DNA of 64,000 nt, taken from contig JBJHBH010000006.1 in NCBI GenBank assembly GCA_050485365.1, positions 9,699 to 73,698 on the forward strand. Reading direction: 5' to 3'. Positions 45,612 through 52,971 of the stretch are shown piece by piece. Each line of letters opens with the position of its first letter. The first letter of the stretch is position 1. This DNA is from JARFUG01 sp050485365. GTDB taxonomy: Bacteria > Desulfobacterota > Desulfuromonadia > Desulfuromonadales > JACZKF01. The translations under genes were made by a program, and so were the position numbers. The notes under the pieces were generated by a model. It worked only from the letters and a program-made list of their open reading frames with translations, did not search any database and was not told the DNA's origin.

Positions 45612-45669
45612 AAAAACCGCACACAGAAGGGCCGTGATGTTTGATCACGGCCCTTCTGTGTGCGGTTTT
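45612..45669. terminator. Long perfect bidirectional hairpin downstream of osmC
   Basis: The arms are perfect and about 26 bp long (left arm starts AAAACCGCACACAGAAGGGC), with a 5-base loop and an A run and T run at the ends. It touches the stop codon of the OsmC gene. It is a strong rho-independent terminator on the minus strand and insulates the acetyltransferase gene. Confidence 0.9.
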
Positions 45670-46238
45670 CAGGATCTATCGAGGTTTACCTGTACGGGAA
45701 CCGGCTTTGCAAGGGAGTTGAAGACCGGGGAGTATTTCTGGGCCATGGCCAGAAGCTCCTCTTTTTCCTCTTCGCTCAAATCGGCCTCGATCTTGAATGA
45801 GACGCGGATTCCCTGGTAGGCGACCGGAATGGTCTCGGAGAGTCCGAGAAAACCCTGCACGTTGAGATCGCCTTCGTAGCGTGATTCGATCGATCTGATC
45901 TCGATCCCCCGTGCCGCGGCGTGGGCGACCATCGCCGTCGTGAGGCATCCGGAGAGGCCGACGAGCAGATACTCGACGGGGTTGGCTCCCAGGTTGGTTC
46001 CGAGCAGGACCGGCGGCTCATCGATTTCGAAGTGCATCGCCTCACGGGAGTCGTCTTCCTGCAGCGCACCGTAGAAGTCCTTGACCCTGGCCTGGTTGTG
46101 CGTGCTGCCGGCCCAGCGGTTCGTCGCACGGAACTTGAACTTTGAGATATCCGGATTGTTTTTGATCACTTCGATGGTGTCAAAGAGCTGAGTGACATTA
46201 ATCCCATTGACGGTTTTCATCTCTTTTGCGGTTTCCAT
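45669..46238 (-). CDS. OsmC-family peroxiredoxin-like protein
   Basis: The 189-residue protein has the OsmC/Ohr pattern: FEIDEPPVLLGTNLGANPVEYLLVGLSGCLTTAMVAHAAARGI, with the conserved cysteine in LSGCLTT and an N-terminal glycine-rich fold. The second Ohr-type cysteine is not obvious, so peroxide reduction is likely but not certain. A TetR-type palindrome lies 20 bp before its start, so it is probably repressed by the adjacent TetR protein. Confidence 0.88.
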   Translation of the reverse strand: METAKEMKTVNGINVTQLFDTIEVIKNNPDISKFKFRATNRWAGSTHNQARVKDFYGALQEDDSREAMHFEIDEPPVLLGTNLGANPVEYLLVGLSGCLTTAMVAHAAARGIEIRSIESRYEGDLNVQGFLGLSETIPVAYQGIRVSFKIEADLSEEEKEELLAMAQKYSPVFNSLAKPVPVQVNLDRS

Positions 46239-46257
46239 CTCTCTTCTCCATTTAGTT

Positions 46258-46275
46258 AGACAGATCAGTCTGTCT
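46258..46275 (-). promoter_or_regulatory. TetR-type operator 1 (osmC)
   Basis: AGACAGA-N4-TCTGTCT, perfect 7-bp arms, 20 bp upstream of the osmC start. It is one of three copies of the same palindrome in 1.3 kb. Confidence 0.8.
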
Positions 46276-46303
46276 TGTTTGCGGGCAAAAAAACTTCCGC
46301 CCC

Positions 46304-46894
46304 TTAGTCGATGAGACGCTTTACCATCTCGACCCCCTGCCGCGCCGGCCAGATGTCATTATAGATCTCCGTCATCGCAATGGTCCCCCCGAGAATGACA
46401 AGATAGTCGTCCGCCAGTCTGTCGGCATCGAGTTCGCCGTAGTTGTATCGATCCGATTGGATCAGTTCGTGCGCCAAATCCCGAATAAGACGGCGCAGGC
46501 TCTCGTAGTGTTTATGCCCTTCGCGCCTGAGCAGGTTGCGGGGATCGGGGATCTCGGCCACCATGTTCAAAAACGCGCAGCCGCGAAGCCTGTTCGCCTT
46601 CAGCCACGGTTCCACCGATTCGATCACCGCCAAAAGCCTCTCTCTCGGCGTATCGCGGTCCCTGACGAAAGCCGTGATCGCCTCGTACTCCGAGGTGTTG
46701 CGGTCCTGCAGGTACGCCAGGCAAAGATCCTCTTTGGTCGGAAAGTGGTTGTAGAAGGTCGCCTTCGCGACTCCCGACTTCTCGATGACCTCGTTGATGC
46801 CGGTCGCCCGGTATCCCTGCTGAAAGAAGAGTTCAGCCGCCGTGCTCATGATGCGCTCTCGTGGAGCTATGTCGGTGCGTTTTTTTGTTGTCAT
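46304..46894 (-). CDS. TetR-family transcriptional repressor
   Basis: The 196-residue protein has an N-terminal helix-turn-helix (RIMSTAAELFFQQGYRATGINEVIEKSGVAKATFYNHFPTKEDL) and a helical ligand domain with the LLAVIESVEPWLKANRLRGCAFLNMVAEIPDP region typical of the AcrR/YcdC group. A cysteine in RGCAF may serve as a sensor. Palindromes in front of its own start, in front of osmC and in front of the HAD/DUF421 genes suggest it controls all three units. Confidence 0.9.
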   Translation of the reverse strand: MTTKKRTDIAPRERIMSTAAELFFQQGYRATGINEVIEKSGVAKATFYNHFPTKEDLCLAYLQDRNTSEYEAITAFVRDRDTPRERLLAVIESVEPWLKANRLRGCAFLNMVAEIPDPRNLLRREGHKHYESLRRLIRDLAHELIQSDRYNYGELDADRLADDYLVILGGTIAMTEIYNDIWPARQGVEMVKRLID

Positions 46895-46910
46895 GGTGAA
46901 ACCATATCGC

Positions 46911-46928
46911 AGATAGACCTGTCTGTCT
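46911..46928 (-). promoter_or_regulatory. TetR-type operator 2 (tetR autoregulation)
   Basis: AGATAGA-N4-TCTGTCT, 17 bp upstream of the repressor start codon. Six of seven bases in the left arm complement the right arm. Confidence 0.8.
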
Positions 46929-46952
46929 ACCTATTGGAAAATTATTTTCCCG

Positions 46953-47432
46953 TCATTGAAGGCGCGCGACGATTTCATCTACCTGGGAATTGACCAGGCC
47001 GAATTGCGGATCGGTCTGCACCAGGCGTTCTTGAAGAGCCTCCATGTCGCTGCGGTCATCGAGAATGACGTAGCTCGCGACCGGCACGGGGGCCTGCTGC
47101 AGCCAGGCCGAAATTTCGGCGCCACGGGTCACCTCCGCCAGGCAGGGGGTCACTCCGACAACCCGTCCCCGAGCGTGTGCCCCGGCTTGAACCAGGATCT
47201 CCTCCAGTTCTTCCACACTGGCGCCAATGCGCCACATCGAGGTAACGACAATGGCGGCGCCGGTGCGATCGACCACCGCGTTGAGCGCCTCGATGTTGGC
47301 GCTCTCAAAGAGCTCCCCACGGGCCAGCGTCTCTGCCGTATTCAGCACGTCGTCAAAGTCGAGAAAGAGGATTTTCGCTGCGCTCCTCGTTTGCTCTTCA
47401 CTGTGTGCACTCATTTGTGTGACGGTTCTCAT
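46953..47432 (-). CDS. HAD-like domain protein (HAD_SAK_2 type)
   Basis: The 159-residue protein has the HAD motifs: ILFLDFDDVLNT (nucleophile Asp), VVTSMWRIG (motif II Ser/Thr) and YVILDDRSDM (motif IV). Its pattern matches the HAD domain found in Swiss Army Knife RNA-repair proteins. The substrate may be RNA or a nucleotide; this is inferred from the family. It is transcribed away from the third TetR operator. Confidence 0.78.
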   Translation of the reverse strand: MRTVTQMSAHSEEQTRSAAKILFLDFDDVLNTAETLARGELFESANIEALNAVVDRTGAAIVVTSMWRIGASVEELEEILVQAGAHARGRVVGVTPCLAEVTRGAEISAWLQQAPVPVASYVILDDRSDMEALQERLVQTDPQFGLVNSQVDEIVARLQ

Positions 47433-47484
47433 GACTCTTCTCCTCTGCTCCTACCTTTTTTTTCCTACGACTCAACAATAACAC

Positions 47485-47502
47485 AGATAGACCGGTCTGT
47501 CT
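47485..47502. promoter_or_regulatory. TetR-type operator 3 (HAD and DUF421 divergent promoters)
   Basis: AGATAGA-N4-TCTGTCT lies 53 bp upstream of the HAD gene and 63 bp upstream of the truncated DUF421 gene. One operator could serve both directions. Confidence 0.75.
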
Positions 47503-47565
47503 AGTGGGGTGATAAGGTTCCAATATCTTTTCACGCATACCTTGCAGCAGGAGGCGCATTTAGCC

Positions 47566-47778
47566 ATGTTTCTCGATAGCGTGCAAATTCTGGGGCGAAC
47601 GCTGATCACGGGGGTCCTCGCCTACATCCTCATCGTTCTTGTTCTGCGGTTGACGGGAAAGCGGACCCTTTCCAAGTGGAACGCCTTCGACTTCATCGTG
47701 ACTGTTGCGCTCGGATCGGCCCTTGCCAACGTCATCCTCTCCAGGGACGTCTCTCTGGCGCAAGGGGCGACAGATTGA
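47566..47778 (+). pseudogene. Truncated DUF421 (YetF/YcaP-like) membrane protein
   Basis: Seventy residues remain, beginning MFLDSVQILGRTLITGVLAY and continuing LTGKRTLSKWNAFDFIVTVALGSALANVILSRDVSLAQG, which is the N-terminal membrane half of DUF421 proteins (usually 210-230 residues). It stops at TGA right after the conserved SLAQG. What follows is not recognisable as the missing half. The break is about 200 bp from the mobile element's left end. Confidence 0.75.
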
Positions 47779-47869
47779 GCGCATCCGCGCCTTGGGAGAG
47801 GAGAACCAAGCTCTTCGGCGGAGGGTCATGCCCGCGCGTATTACGGAGAGAATTTCGTCGCGTGGAAAA

Positions 47870-47911
47870 ACGACGCGGCCACCCCCTCGGATGAGGAGAT
47901 GGCCGCGTCGT
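47870..47911. terminator. Hairpin left of the mobile element
   Basis: Perfect 12-bp arms ACGACGCGGCCA and TGGCCGCGTCGT, 18-base loop, between the truncated DUF421 gene and the left repeat of the element. No clear T tract. Confidence 0.5.
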
Positions 47912-47968
47912 GAGAAAGTTTCAGGCAAATCCTGAGCAAGTCATGCTCTAAGTACCTGAACTCATTGG

Positions 47969-47985
47969 GGTGGCGGGAATCGAAC
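47969..47985. repeat. Left attachment site (ssrA 3'-end repeat)
   Basis: The 17-mer GGTGGCGGGAATCGAAC is an exact direct copy of bases 62424-62440 inside ssrA. It marks the left end of the element. Confidence 0.8.
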
Positions 47986-48025
47986 AATATTGAAATCTAT
48001 GGCTTTTTCGGCCACACCAATCGGT

Positions 48026-48047
48026 CATGCCCCCAATGTTGCCCCCA
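48026..48047. repeat. Left-end integrase arm-type sites
   Basis: GTTGCCCCCA (48038-48047) and a one-mismatch neighbour (48026-48035) match repeats that cluster at the integrase end (62137-62293). They are the likely arm-type binding sites of the integrase. Confidence 0.65.
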
Positions 48048-48271
48048 CACTTGTTTGCTCCCATCCCCTCTGAGCATCTCTGAAATTATTTTGCGCCACC
48101 CAGCATTGCTCCTTCCTTTCTATGCTCTCCAGCGTCGCACTCTCCAAGACAGTTAAATTTTTCACTTTTGCGTATTTTCAACCACTTGGAAAGAGTGTGT
48201 TAATTCTAATGTGTGATAAGTACCCCCCTTTACCCAAAACGCTAACCACCTGTAATTGCAGGGCTTTTTCA

Positions 48272-48300
48272 TTGACACGCGGCGTTTGCAATGATACCTT
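48272..48300 (+). promoter_or_regulatory. Candidate promoter of the first cargo gene
   Basis: A perfect TTGACA (48272-48277) is followed after 17 bp by TACCTT (48295-48300). It is 55 bp upstream of the next start codon. The -10 is poor. Confidence 0.4.
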
Positions 48301-48354
48301 TAATCAGAATCAAGGAACCCTCGGGCACTACTTTTTAAAGGAGGAGAACAAAAG

Positions 48355-48627
48355 ATGACAAAAGAGAAAAGGTTCAAGTTTTCCGATCACCTCGACCGCT
48401 ACCCGCCGATCATCGCCAGGGTCGATATTGCCAAACACTTCCCCTTTCTGACGCCAAAGACTATGGCGAACCTCGACTCTTTGCAGCAAGGTCCGCCTGA
48501 AGCAATCCGAGCGGGGGGGCGGACTCTATACCCAACCCCTGCCCTGCTCCGCTGGCTCGACTCTCGGAGCTGTCGCCGAGGCCGAGGCCGGCCTCGGAAA
48601 ACCCCTCATCCGCCGGAGGCGGCATGA
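48355..48627 (+). CDS. Small DNA-binding protein with AT-hook-like tail
   Basis: The 90-residue protein has a helical region (RVDIAKHFPFLTPKTMANLDS) followed by a beta-like RAGGRTLYPTPALLRWLDSR, the pattern of small excisionase or AlpA-like DNA-binding proteins. It ends with the AT-hook core GRGRPRK. It has an AAAGGAGGAG ribosome site. As the first gene inside the left end it may help excision or control the element. This is inferred from shape and place. Confidence 0.6.
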   Translation: MTKEKRFKFSDHLDRYPPIIARVDIAKHFPFLTPKTMANLDSLQQGPPEAIRAGGRTLYPTPALLRWLDSRSCRRGRGRPRKTPHPPEAA

Positions 48628-48663
48628 TGAGATCCGGGACAACAAAAGGGACAAAACGACGAA

Positions 48664-48689
48664 ACCCTCGACGTTGGCGCGTCGAGGGT
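48664..48689. promoter_or_regulatory. Palindrome upstream of the 9-bp array
   Basis: Perfect 10-bp arms ACCCTCGACG and CGTCGAGGGT with a 6-base loop and no T tract. It could be an operator or an attenuator in the leader of the Rep-like gene. Confidence 0.45.
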
Positions 48690-48789
48690 CCCAATTCTGT
48701 TCACTCAATCCCCAGGCCTCCGAAGCCTCCGCAGGAGAATGAGCTATGGATAAAACCGTATCAAATAGCGGCTTAAGAATCAAGCGGAA

Positions 48790-48825
48790 ACAACGATCAC
48801 AACGATCACAACGATCACAACGATC
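48790..48825. repeat. Four tandem copies of a 9-bp unit
   Basis: ACAACGATC occurs four times without a mismatch, head to tail. It lies 97 bp upstream of the Rep-like gene, next to the ATGCTTGC boxes, and has the same unit length as the large arrays downstream. Confidence 0.9.
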
Positions 48826-48827
48826 GA

Positions 48828-48891
48828 ATGCTTGCATTATGCTTGCTAAATGCAAGCAAAACACCGCCGACGATGCTTGCAAAATGATTGC
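48828..48891. promoter_or_regulatory. ATGCTTGC box cluster upstream of the Rep-like gene
   Basis: ATGCTTGC occurs at 48828-48835, 48839-48846 and 48873-48880, with a one-mismatch copy at 48884-48891. TGCTTGC faces GCAAGCA around 48840-48858. Spacing of 11 bp between neighbours suggests binding on one DNA face. It ends 30 bp before the Rep-like start, so it may be an origin or an operator. Confidence 0.65.
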
Positions 48892-48921
48892 ATCCTCCCT
48901 TTGCACTCTGGGGAGGGTATC

Positions 48922-49755
48922 ATGTCGATAGTCCGAGTTAAAAAAACATGCAGATTCACTGTGTTGGCCAATGACACGCTCCAGGACTCTTCTTTGTCTC
49001 TGGAATCTTTAGGTCTGCTCGCGAGGCTCCTTTCCTACCCTGATGGATGGAATATTAGAATGGGGCACCTGATGCAAAAATGCAAAATAGGAAGGGACAA
49101 GCTGCGGCGACTCATCGACGAGCTGCAAGCGGCGGGCTATTTGGAGAGAGACAAAGTCCAGGGACCTGGGGGCAAGTGGGAATGGCCTTGCACAATCTTC
49201 GAGAGTCCACAAGAAAGATTAAAAATTTTGCACGGGAAATCCGTCGACGGTTCACCCGTCGATGGTTCACCCGTCGACGGTGAACACGTCGATATATTAA
49301 GTACCGATCTAGCAAGAACAGAATCAAAAAAGACCGAGAGAGAAACCACCAACCACCAAAACCAAACCGGGGACGGTGCCGGTGGTGGTGCGCTCTCTTT
49401 CTCAAACGTGAGTCTTAACCAAAGTCAAAGGCAAAGGCGTGGGGAAGCGTGGGCGGCACTCTCTGCGCAGGATAAGGACATGCTCCCCGACTACTTGAGG
49501 ATGGGGATGAAGTTTGGAGGCAAGGCCGGCGGCCCGCCACGAAACCCTGCAGGGTGGGCCGTGGCGGCCGAGCGGCGAATCTTAGCCCAGGGGGGCCTCT
49601 CTCAGATCGACGATGCCCAATTTGGGGAATGGGTGAAAAGAGAGACTCGCGCGCTCGACAAAGAAGAAAAGACCGATTTTGCAGGTGAAGGTGATATGCC
49701 TTCCATCCGCTCCAAAGAAGACCGAGAGCGGTGGCGAAGAGAGCTTCTCGCCTGA
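48922..49755 (+). CDS. Winged-helix Rep-like protein
   Basis: The 277-residue protein has an N-terminal winged-helix region (LESLGLLARLLSYPDGWNIRMGHLMQKCKIGRDKLRRLIDELQAAGYLERD) like those of plasmid and phage replication proteins. A low-complexity linker includes three 15-bp repeats (VDGSP, VDGSP, VDGEH at 49243-49287), and a C-terminal region follows (WAALSAQDKDMLPDYLRMGM). An exact replication role is inferred from the fold and from the repeat cluster upstream. A GGGAGG site precedes the start at 48922. Confidence 0.6.
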   Translation: MSIVRVKKTCRFTVLANDTLQDSSLSLESLGLLARLLSYPDGWNIRMGHLMQKCKIGRDKLRRLIDELQAAGYLERDKVQGPGGKWEWPCTIFESPQERLKILHGKSVDGSPVDGSPVDGEHVDILSTDLARTESKKTERETTNHQNQTGDGAGGGALSFSNVSLNQSQRQRRGEAWAALSAQDKDMLPDYLRMGMKFGGKAGGPPRNPAGWAVAAERRILAQGGLSQIDDAQFGEWVKRETRALDKEEKTDFAGEGDMPSIRSKEDRERWRRELLA

Positions 49756-49761
49756 CCTATT

Positions 49762-49793
49762 AAATCCCGCCACCCCGGGTGGCGGGATTTTCA
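49762..49793 (+). terminator. Rho-independent terminator after the Rep-like gene
   Basis: Perfect 14-bp arms AAATCCCGCCACCC and its complement followed by TTTTC, 7 bp after the stop. It separates the Rep-like gene from the 9-bp arrays, so the arrays are probably not translated from an upstream start. Confidence 0.85.
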
Positions 49794-49801
49794 TCTTTTG
49801 C

Positions 49802-50125
49802 CCCTTCGACCCCTTCGACCCCTTCGACCCTTTCGACCCCTTCGACCCTTTCGACCCCTTCGACCCCTTCGACCCCTTCGACCCCTTCGACCCCTTCGAC
49901 CCCTTCGACCGTTTGGAGCGTTTAGAGCGTTTAGAGCGTTTAGAGCGTTTAGAGCGTTTAGAGCGTTTAGAGCGTTTAGAGCGTTTAGAGCGTTTAGAGC
50001 GTTTAGAGCGTTTAGAGCTGTTGGAGCTGTTGGAGTTGTTGGAGCTGTTGGAGCTGTTGGAGCTGTTGGAGCTGTTGAAGCTGTTGGAGCTGTTGGAGCT
50101 GTTGGAGCTGTTGAAGCTGTTGGAG
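49802..50125. repeat. Three consecutive 12-copy arrays of 9-bp units
   Basis: Block 1 (49802-49909) is 12 units of CCCTTCGAC or CCTTTCGAC. Block 2 (49910-50017) is 12 units of CGTTTAGAG, the first being CGTTTGGAG. Block 3 (50018-50125) is 12 units of CTGTTGGAG with three point variants. Each block is exactly 108 bp and all keep the register C-N-N-T-T-N-G-A-N. An open frame through them would read (Pro-Phe-Asp), (Arg-Leu-Glu) and (Leu-Leu-Glu), but 9-bp repeats stay open in every frame, there is a terminator just upstream and no ribosome site. I treat it as noncoding DNA of unknown role. Confidence 0.95.
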
Positions 50126-50325
50126 CTGCTTTCTGTTGAACAAACTTTTTTGTTGTTTTATATCAAGACATCATCAGCGAAAATTAGAATAGATGTCAAG
50201 AACACAAAAACACTTGACGACGAAAATGCAGAGCGAGAGAATCGACATGTGATTATTTGCACACCCGACTCACCTACGGTGTCGTCAGGTGCTCAACCAA
50301 AAGACTGGAGAGCTAGACGGGATGC

Positions 50326-50502
50326 GCGTTTACAACGAAAACAGAAATGTTTACACGGATAGAATGTTTATCAGGACGTCTCAGCGTTTACACCGAAAAC
50401 ATCACTGTTTACATATGTAGTCGCTCTTGTAGTCGGTTTGTAGTTTGCCTTGTAGTCGGATTGTAAACAGAGAATGCAGGTTTACAAACGTAAACAAAAG
50501 GG
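50326..50502. promoter_or_regulatory. Operator or oriT-like region upstream of the mobilization genes
   Basis: Two 30-bp direct repeats (50326-50355 and 50384-50413; 26 of 30 bases the same) each hold two GTTTACA boxes 21 bp apart. Three copies of TGTAGTCG (50416, 50428, 50451) plus a variant (50439) follow at 11-12-bp steps. Near the gene, GTTTACAAACGTAAAC is a dyad. This arrangement fits binding by the RHH protein that follows, and it lies where an oriT would be expected. Confidence 0.6.
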
Positions 50503-50512
50503 AGGTTTACGA

Positions 50513-50794
50513 ATGAAAACATCAGCAGTTGTGTCGGTCAGGATCGACCAGGAAACCCAAAGAAGAATTGTCCAGGCAGCAGAGAAGCAGGGCTCGACGG
50601 CGGCGGAGTTTATCCGCCAAGCAGTCCAGTCCGAGCTCGAGCGCCTCGGGGGCGGAGGGATCGAGGGCGCTCTCGCTGCTCTTGAAAACCGCATCTCCGA
50701 TCGTCTCTCCCAAATCCCCCGCCTCGTGATCGAGGAAAATCTTGCCGTCGCCCGCCGCGCCCGGGAGGCCCAGGCTCAGCAGGGGAGGAATTAA
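50513..50794 (+). CDS. Ribbon-helix-helix protein of the mobilization operon
   Basis: The 93-residue protein starts MKTSAVVSVRIDQETQRRIVQAAEKQGSTAAEFIRQAVQSELERL, a ribbon-helix-helix domain, followed by a helical tail. GGGAGG is 8 bp upstream of the start. It is placed 3 bp before the coupling-protein gene, as for TraY/MbeC-like relaxosome proteins. It probably binds the GTTTACA repeats upstream and both regulates the operon and helps the relaxase. Confidence 0.78.
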   Translation: MKTSAVVSVRIDQETQRRIVQAAEKQGSTAAEFIRQAVQSELERLGGGGIEGALAALENRISDRLSQIPRLVIEENLAVARRAREAQAQQGRN

Positions 50795-50796
50795 TC

Positions 50797-52971
50797 ATGG
50801 AAAAACGCCACGAAATCCCCTGCCCGACCCGGCCCCCCTGGCGAAACCCTGTAGAAATGATGTGGCTATTTGCCGGCGGCGCGCTCCTCGGCCTGACCCT
50901 TTGCCTTGCGGCCGCATGGGGGGCAGGTGTCCATCTAGACCTGATCAACACATCATGGCCCCCCTGGCGGCAGGTCGCCGCGGCGTGGAAAATCGGATGG
51001 TGGGCAATTTTTGCCCTCGTCGAACCAGGAAAATATGCCCAAAAATATGCGCAAATTTACGCGAATACGGGGGGGAATGTCAGCGGCTGGTTTGCGGTCG
51101 CCGGGCTCGGGGTCATCTCTGCTATCTCTCTTTCTGCGCTGAGCATGGCGTGGTTCTGCTCCACCCCTCCCGAAAACCCTGTCCACGTCCGAGGTCGAAA
51201 AATTTCGACCGCTCCTGCAGATGCCCAAAAATCCTTGAATGGCTCCAGGAAGCGCAGCGGCGTCGGCCTGCCGGTCCATCCCGACGTAGAGATGAGTCAG
51301 GATCTGGAAAGTAAGCACATGATGATTGTGGGGGCGACGGGCGAGGGCAAAACCACCATCCTCTCCCCCCTGATCTGTGAAGCGATCCGGAGAAATGACA
51401 AGTGCCTGATTTTTGATCCGAAGCCTGATTTTACAGAATGGATTCCGGGGCATGCCGTGATCCTTGCCCCATGGGACGAGCGCGGTGCGGCGTGGAATAT
51501 GGGCGCGGACGTTTTGGACAAAGGGGACGCCGAGACGCTGGCGATGCGCTTCATCCCCGGCCAAGAGGTCCCCTGGGATCCTGGTGCTCGAATCATTCTC
51601 GAAGCGGCGATCATCGAATGCCAGCAGACCAAGGGGCAGAAATGGGGGCCGATCGACATCATCAAAATCCTAATCGACGATGATGAGATCATGAGAACGG
51701 TCAAAGAACACAAGCCGCTCGGCTCGCGCGTGGTCGCTGAGATGGCCAGCAAAACGACGCAATCGTTACTCATTACTCTCTCTGCACAGCTCGGACAATT
51801 TGAAAATCTTGCCGAGTGGTCGCACGGAAAACCTAAATTCTCTTTTCGAAGATGGCTTCTCGGCCAGGCCGGAGAGGGGACTTGGGGGACGGTCATCATG
51901 GCGGCGAATGACCGGTATCGCTCACTCTCCTCGACCTACTGTCAATCAATAGTCTCTATCTGCACGTCGATCATCTGCAGCCCAGATTTCCGCAAAAAAG
52001 AAAAGGTCTGGCTCTTCCTCGACGAGTTGCCGCAATTAGGCAAAATGCCTGAATTGTCGCAACTTTTAGCGGTCGGCAGGTCGAAAGGGTGCCGCGTCGT
52101 AATGGGCACACAAGACATTTCTCAAATCAGAGATATCTACGGCGTGCATCAGGCTCAAGCATGGGCAAGCATGTTCGGCACTTGGATCATCGTGCGAATC
52201 AAGGGCACAGAATCGCCGAAATGGTTTAGCGAACTTCTCGGCGAGCGCGAAATCTGGCGCTGGAGCCCCGGAGCGCAGCGCGACGTGACGAGCGGAGCGG
52301 CGACGAGCGTGTCTGAGTCGTGGCGCAGGGAGCGCGAGCCCGTCATTTTTCCAGACGAATTCACCGATCTTATTGGCGCAGGAGACGACGGAATCGACGG
52401 GATTTTCTATGTTCCCGGCAATGACACTGTTTATCTGCTGCATTGGGATTTCTTCACGCCTGAAAAGGTCCGCGAAAACCACATCCAACATACCCCCGCG
52501 CGCATCAGAGAAATCCTTAATGGTGGTGGAGTCGCCCCCCCGGCGGCGGCACAAGAAAAAGCGGCACCCGGAGGGAATCAAGAGATCGAGCCCGAAGCCA
52601 GCGAACCGGAGGCCCAGGAAGTCCCGGAGGCCGAAGTTGAGCCGGAAAAAATCGAGGCCGGCGACCCAGACCCCGAAACCTTTTTTCCACCCGAGATTGA
52701 CGAAATAGAAAATTCCGATGATGAAAGTGATGAAAACCACGATAACCAAAACCAAAGCGCAGACGCCCTTGCCGACGTCGGTTCAGAAATCGCCGGAGGC
52801 ACTTTTGACGCAATAGTCGACCCCATGAGCGCGGCGGTTTCGGCCATAGAAATCGTCGAAAACATCGCGGGTTCCGGAAGTCATAAGGCCAACACCCCTT
52901 CCCTTGCTGAGGATGTTGCAGGCCTGCTGGTCGGCGGGGAGATCGAAGAACAGGAGACCGAAAAATGCTGA
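50797..52971 (+). CDS. Type IV coupling protein, TraD/TrwB type
   Basis: The 724-residue protein has two N-terminal membrane helices (about 22-42 and 102-122). Its ATPase domain has Walker A GATGEGKTT (about residues 178-186) and Walker B VWLFLDELPQLGK (about 404). A QDISQIRDIYG sensor region and an acidic tail rich in Glu and Asp follow. It would pump the relaxase-DNA complex into a secretion channel in the cell membrane. The relaxase gene starts inside its last codons, so the two are translationally coupled. The acidic tail may be a docking surface for the relaxosome. Confidence 0.9.
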   Translation: MEKRHEIPCPTRPPWRNPVEMMWLFAGGALLGLTLCLAAAWGAGVHLDLINTSWPPWRQVAAAWKIGWWAIFALVEPGKYAQKYAQIYANTGGNVSGWFAVAGLGVISAISLSALSMAWFCSTPPENPVHVRGRKISTAPADAQKSLNGSRKRSGVGLPVHPDVEMSQDLESKHMMIVGATGEGKTTILSPLICEAIRRNDKCLIFDPKPDFTEWIPGHAVILAPWDERGAAWNMGADVLDKGDAETLAMRFIPGQEVPWDPGARIILEAAIIECQQTKGQKWGPIDIIKILIDDDEIMRTVKEHKPLGSRVVAEMASKTTQSLLITLSAQLGQFENLAEWSHGKPKFSFRRWLLGQAGEGTWGTVIMAANDRYRSLSSTYCQSIVSICTSIICSPDFRKKEKVWLFLDELPQLGKMPELSQLLAVGRSKGCRVVMGTQDISQIRDIYGVHQAQAWASMFGTWIIVRIKGTESPKWFSELLGEREIWRWSPGAQRDVTSGAATSVSESWRREREPVIFPDEFTDLIGAGDDGIDGIFYVPGNDTVYLLHWDFFTPEKVRENHIQHTPARIREILNGGGVAPPAAAQEKAAPGGNQEIEPEASEPEAQEVPEAEVEPEKIEAGDPDPETFFPPEIDEIENSDDESDENHDNQNQSADALADVGSEIAGGTFDAIVDPMSAAVSAIEIVENIAGSGSHKANTPSLAEDVAGLLVGGEIEEQETEKC

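Noticed and set aside
47779..47935. Second half of the DUF421 gene in another frame
   Set aside because: The sequence after the stop shows no DUF421 pattern in any frame, so it is a truncation and not a simple frameshift.
48746..48931. Small frame of 61 codons with QRS repeats
   Set aside because: It lies across the 9-bp repeats and the box cluster and has no ribosome site. Its openness is due to the repeat length.
49679..50362. Long open frame through the 9-bp arrays reading (PFD), (RLE), (LLE) repeats
   Set aside because: Repeats of a multiple of three stay open in all frames, a terminator lies just upstream of the arrays, and no ribosome site is present. I treat the arrays as DNA repeats.
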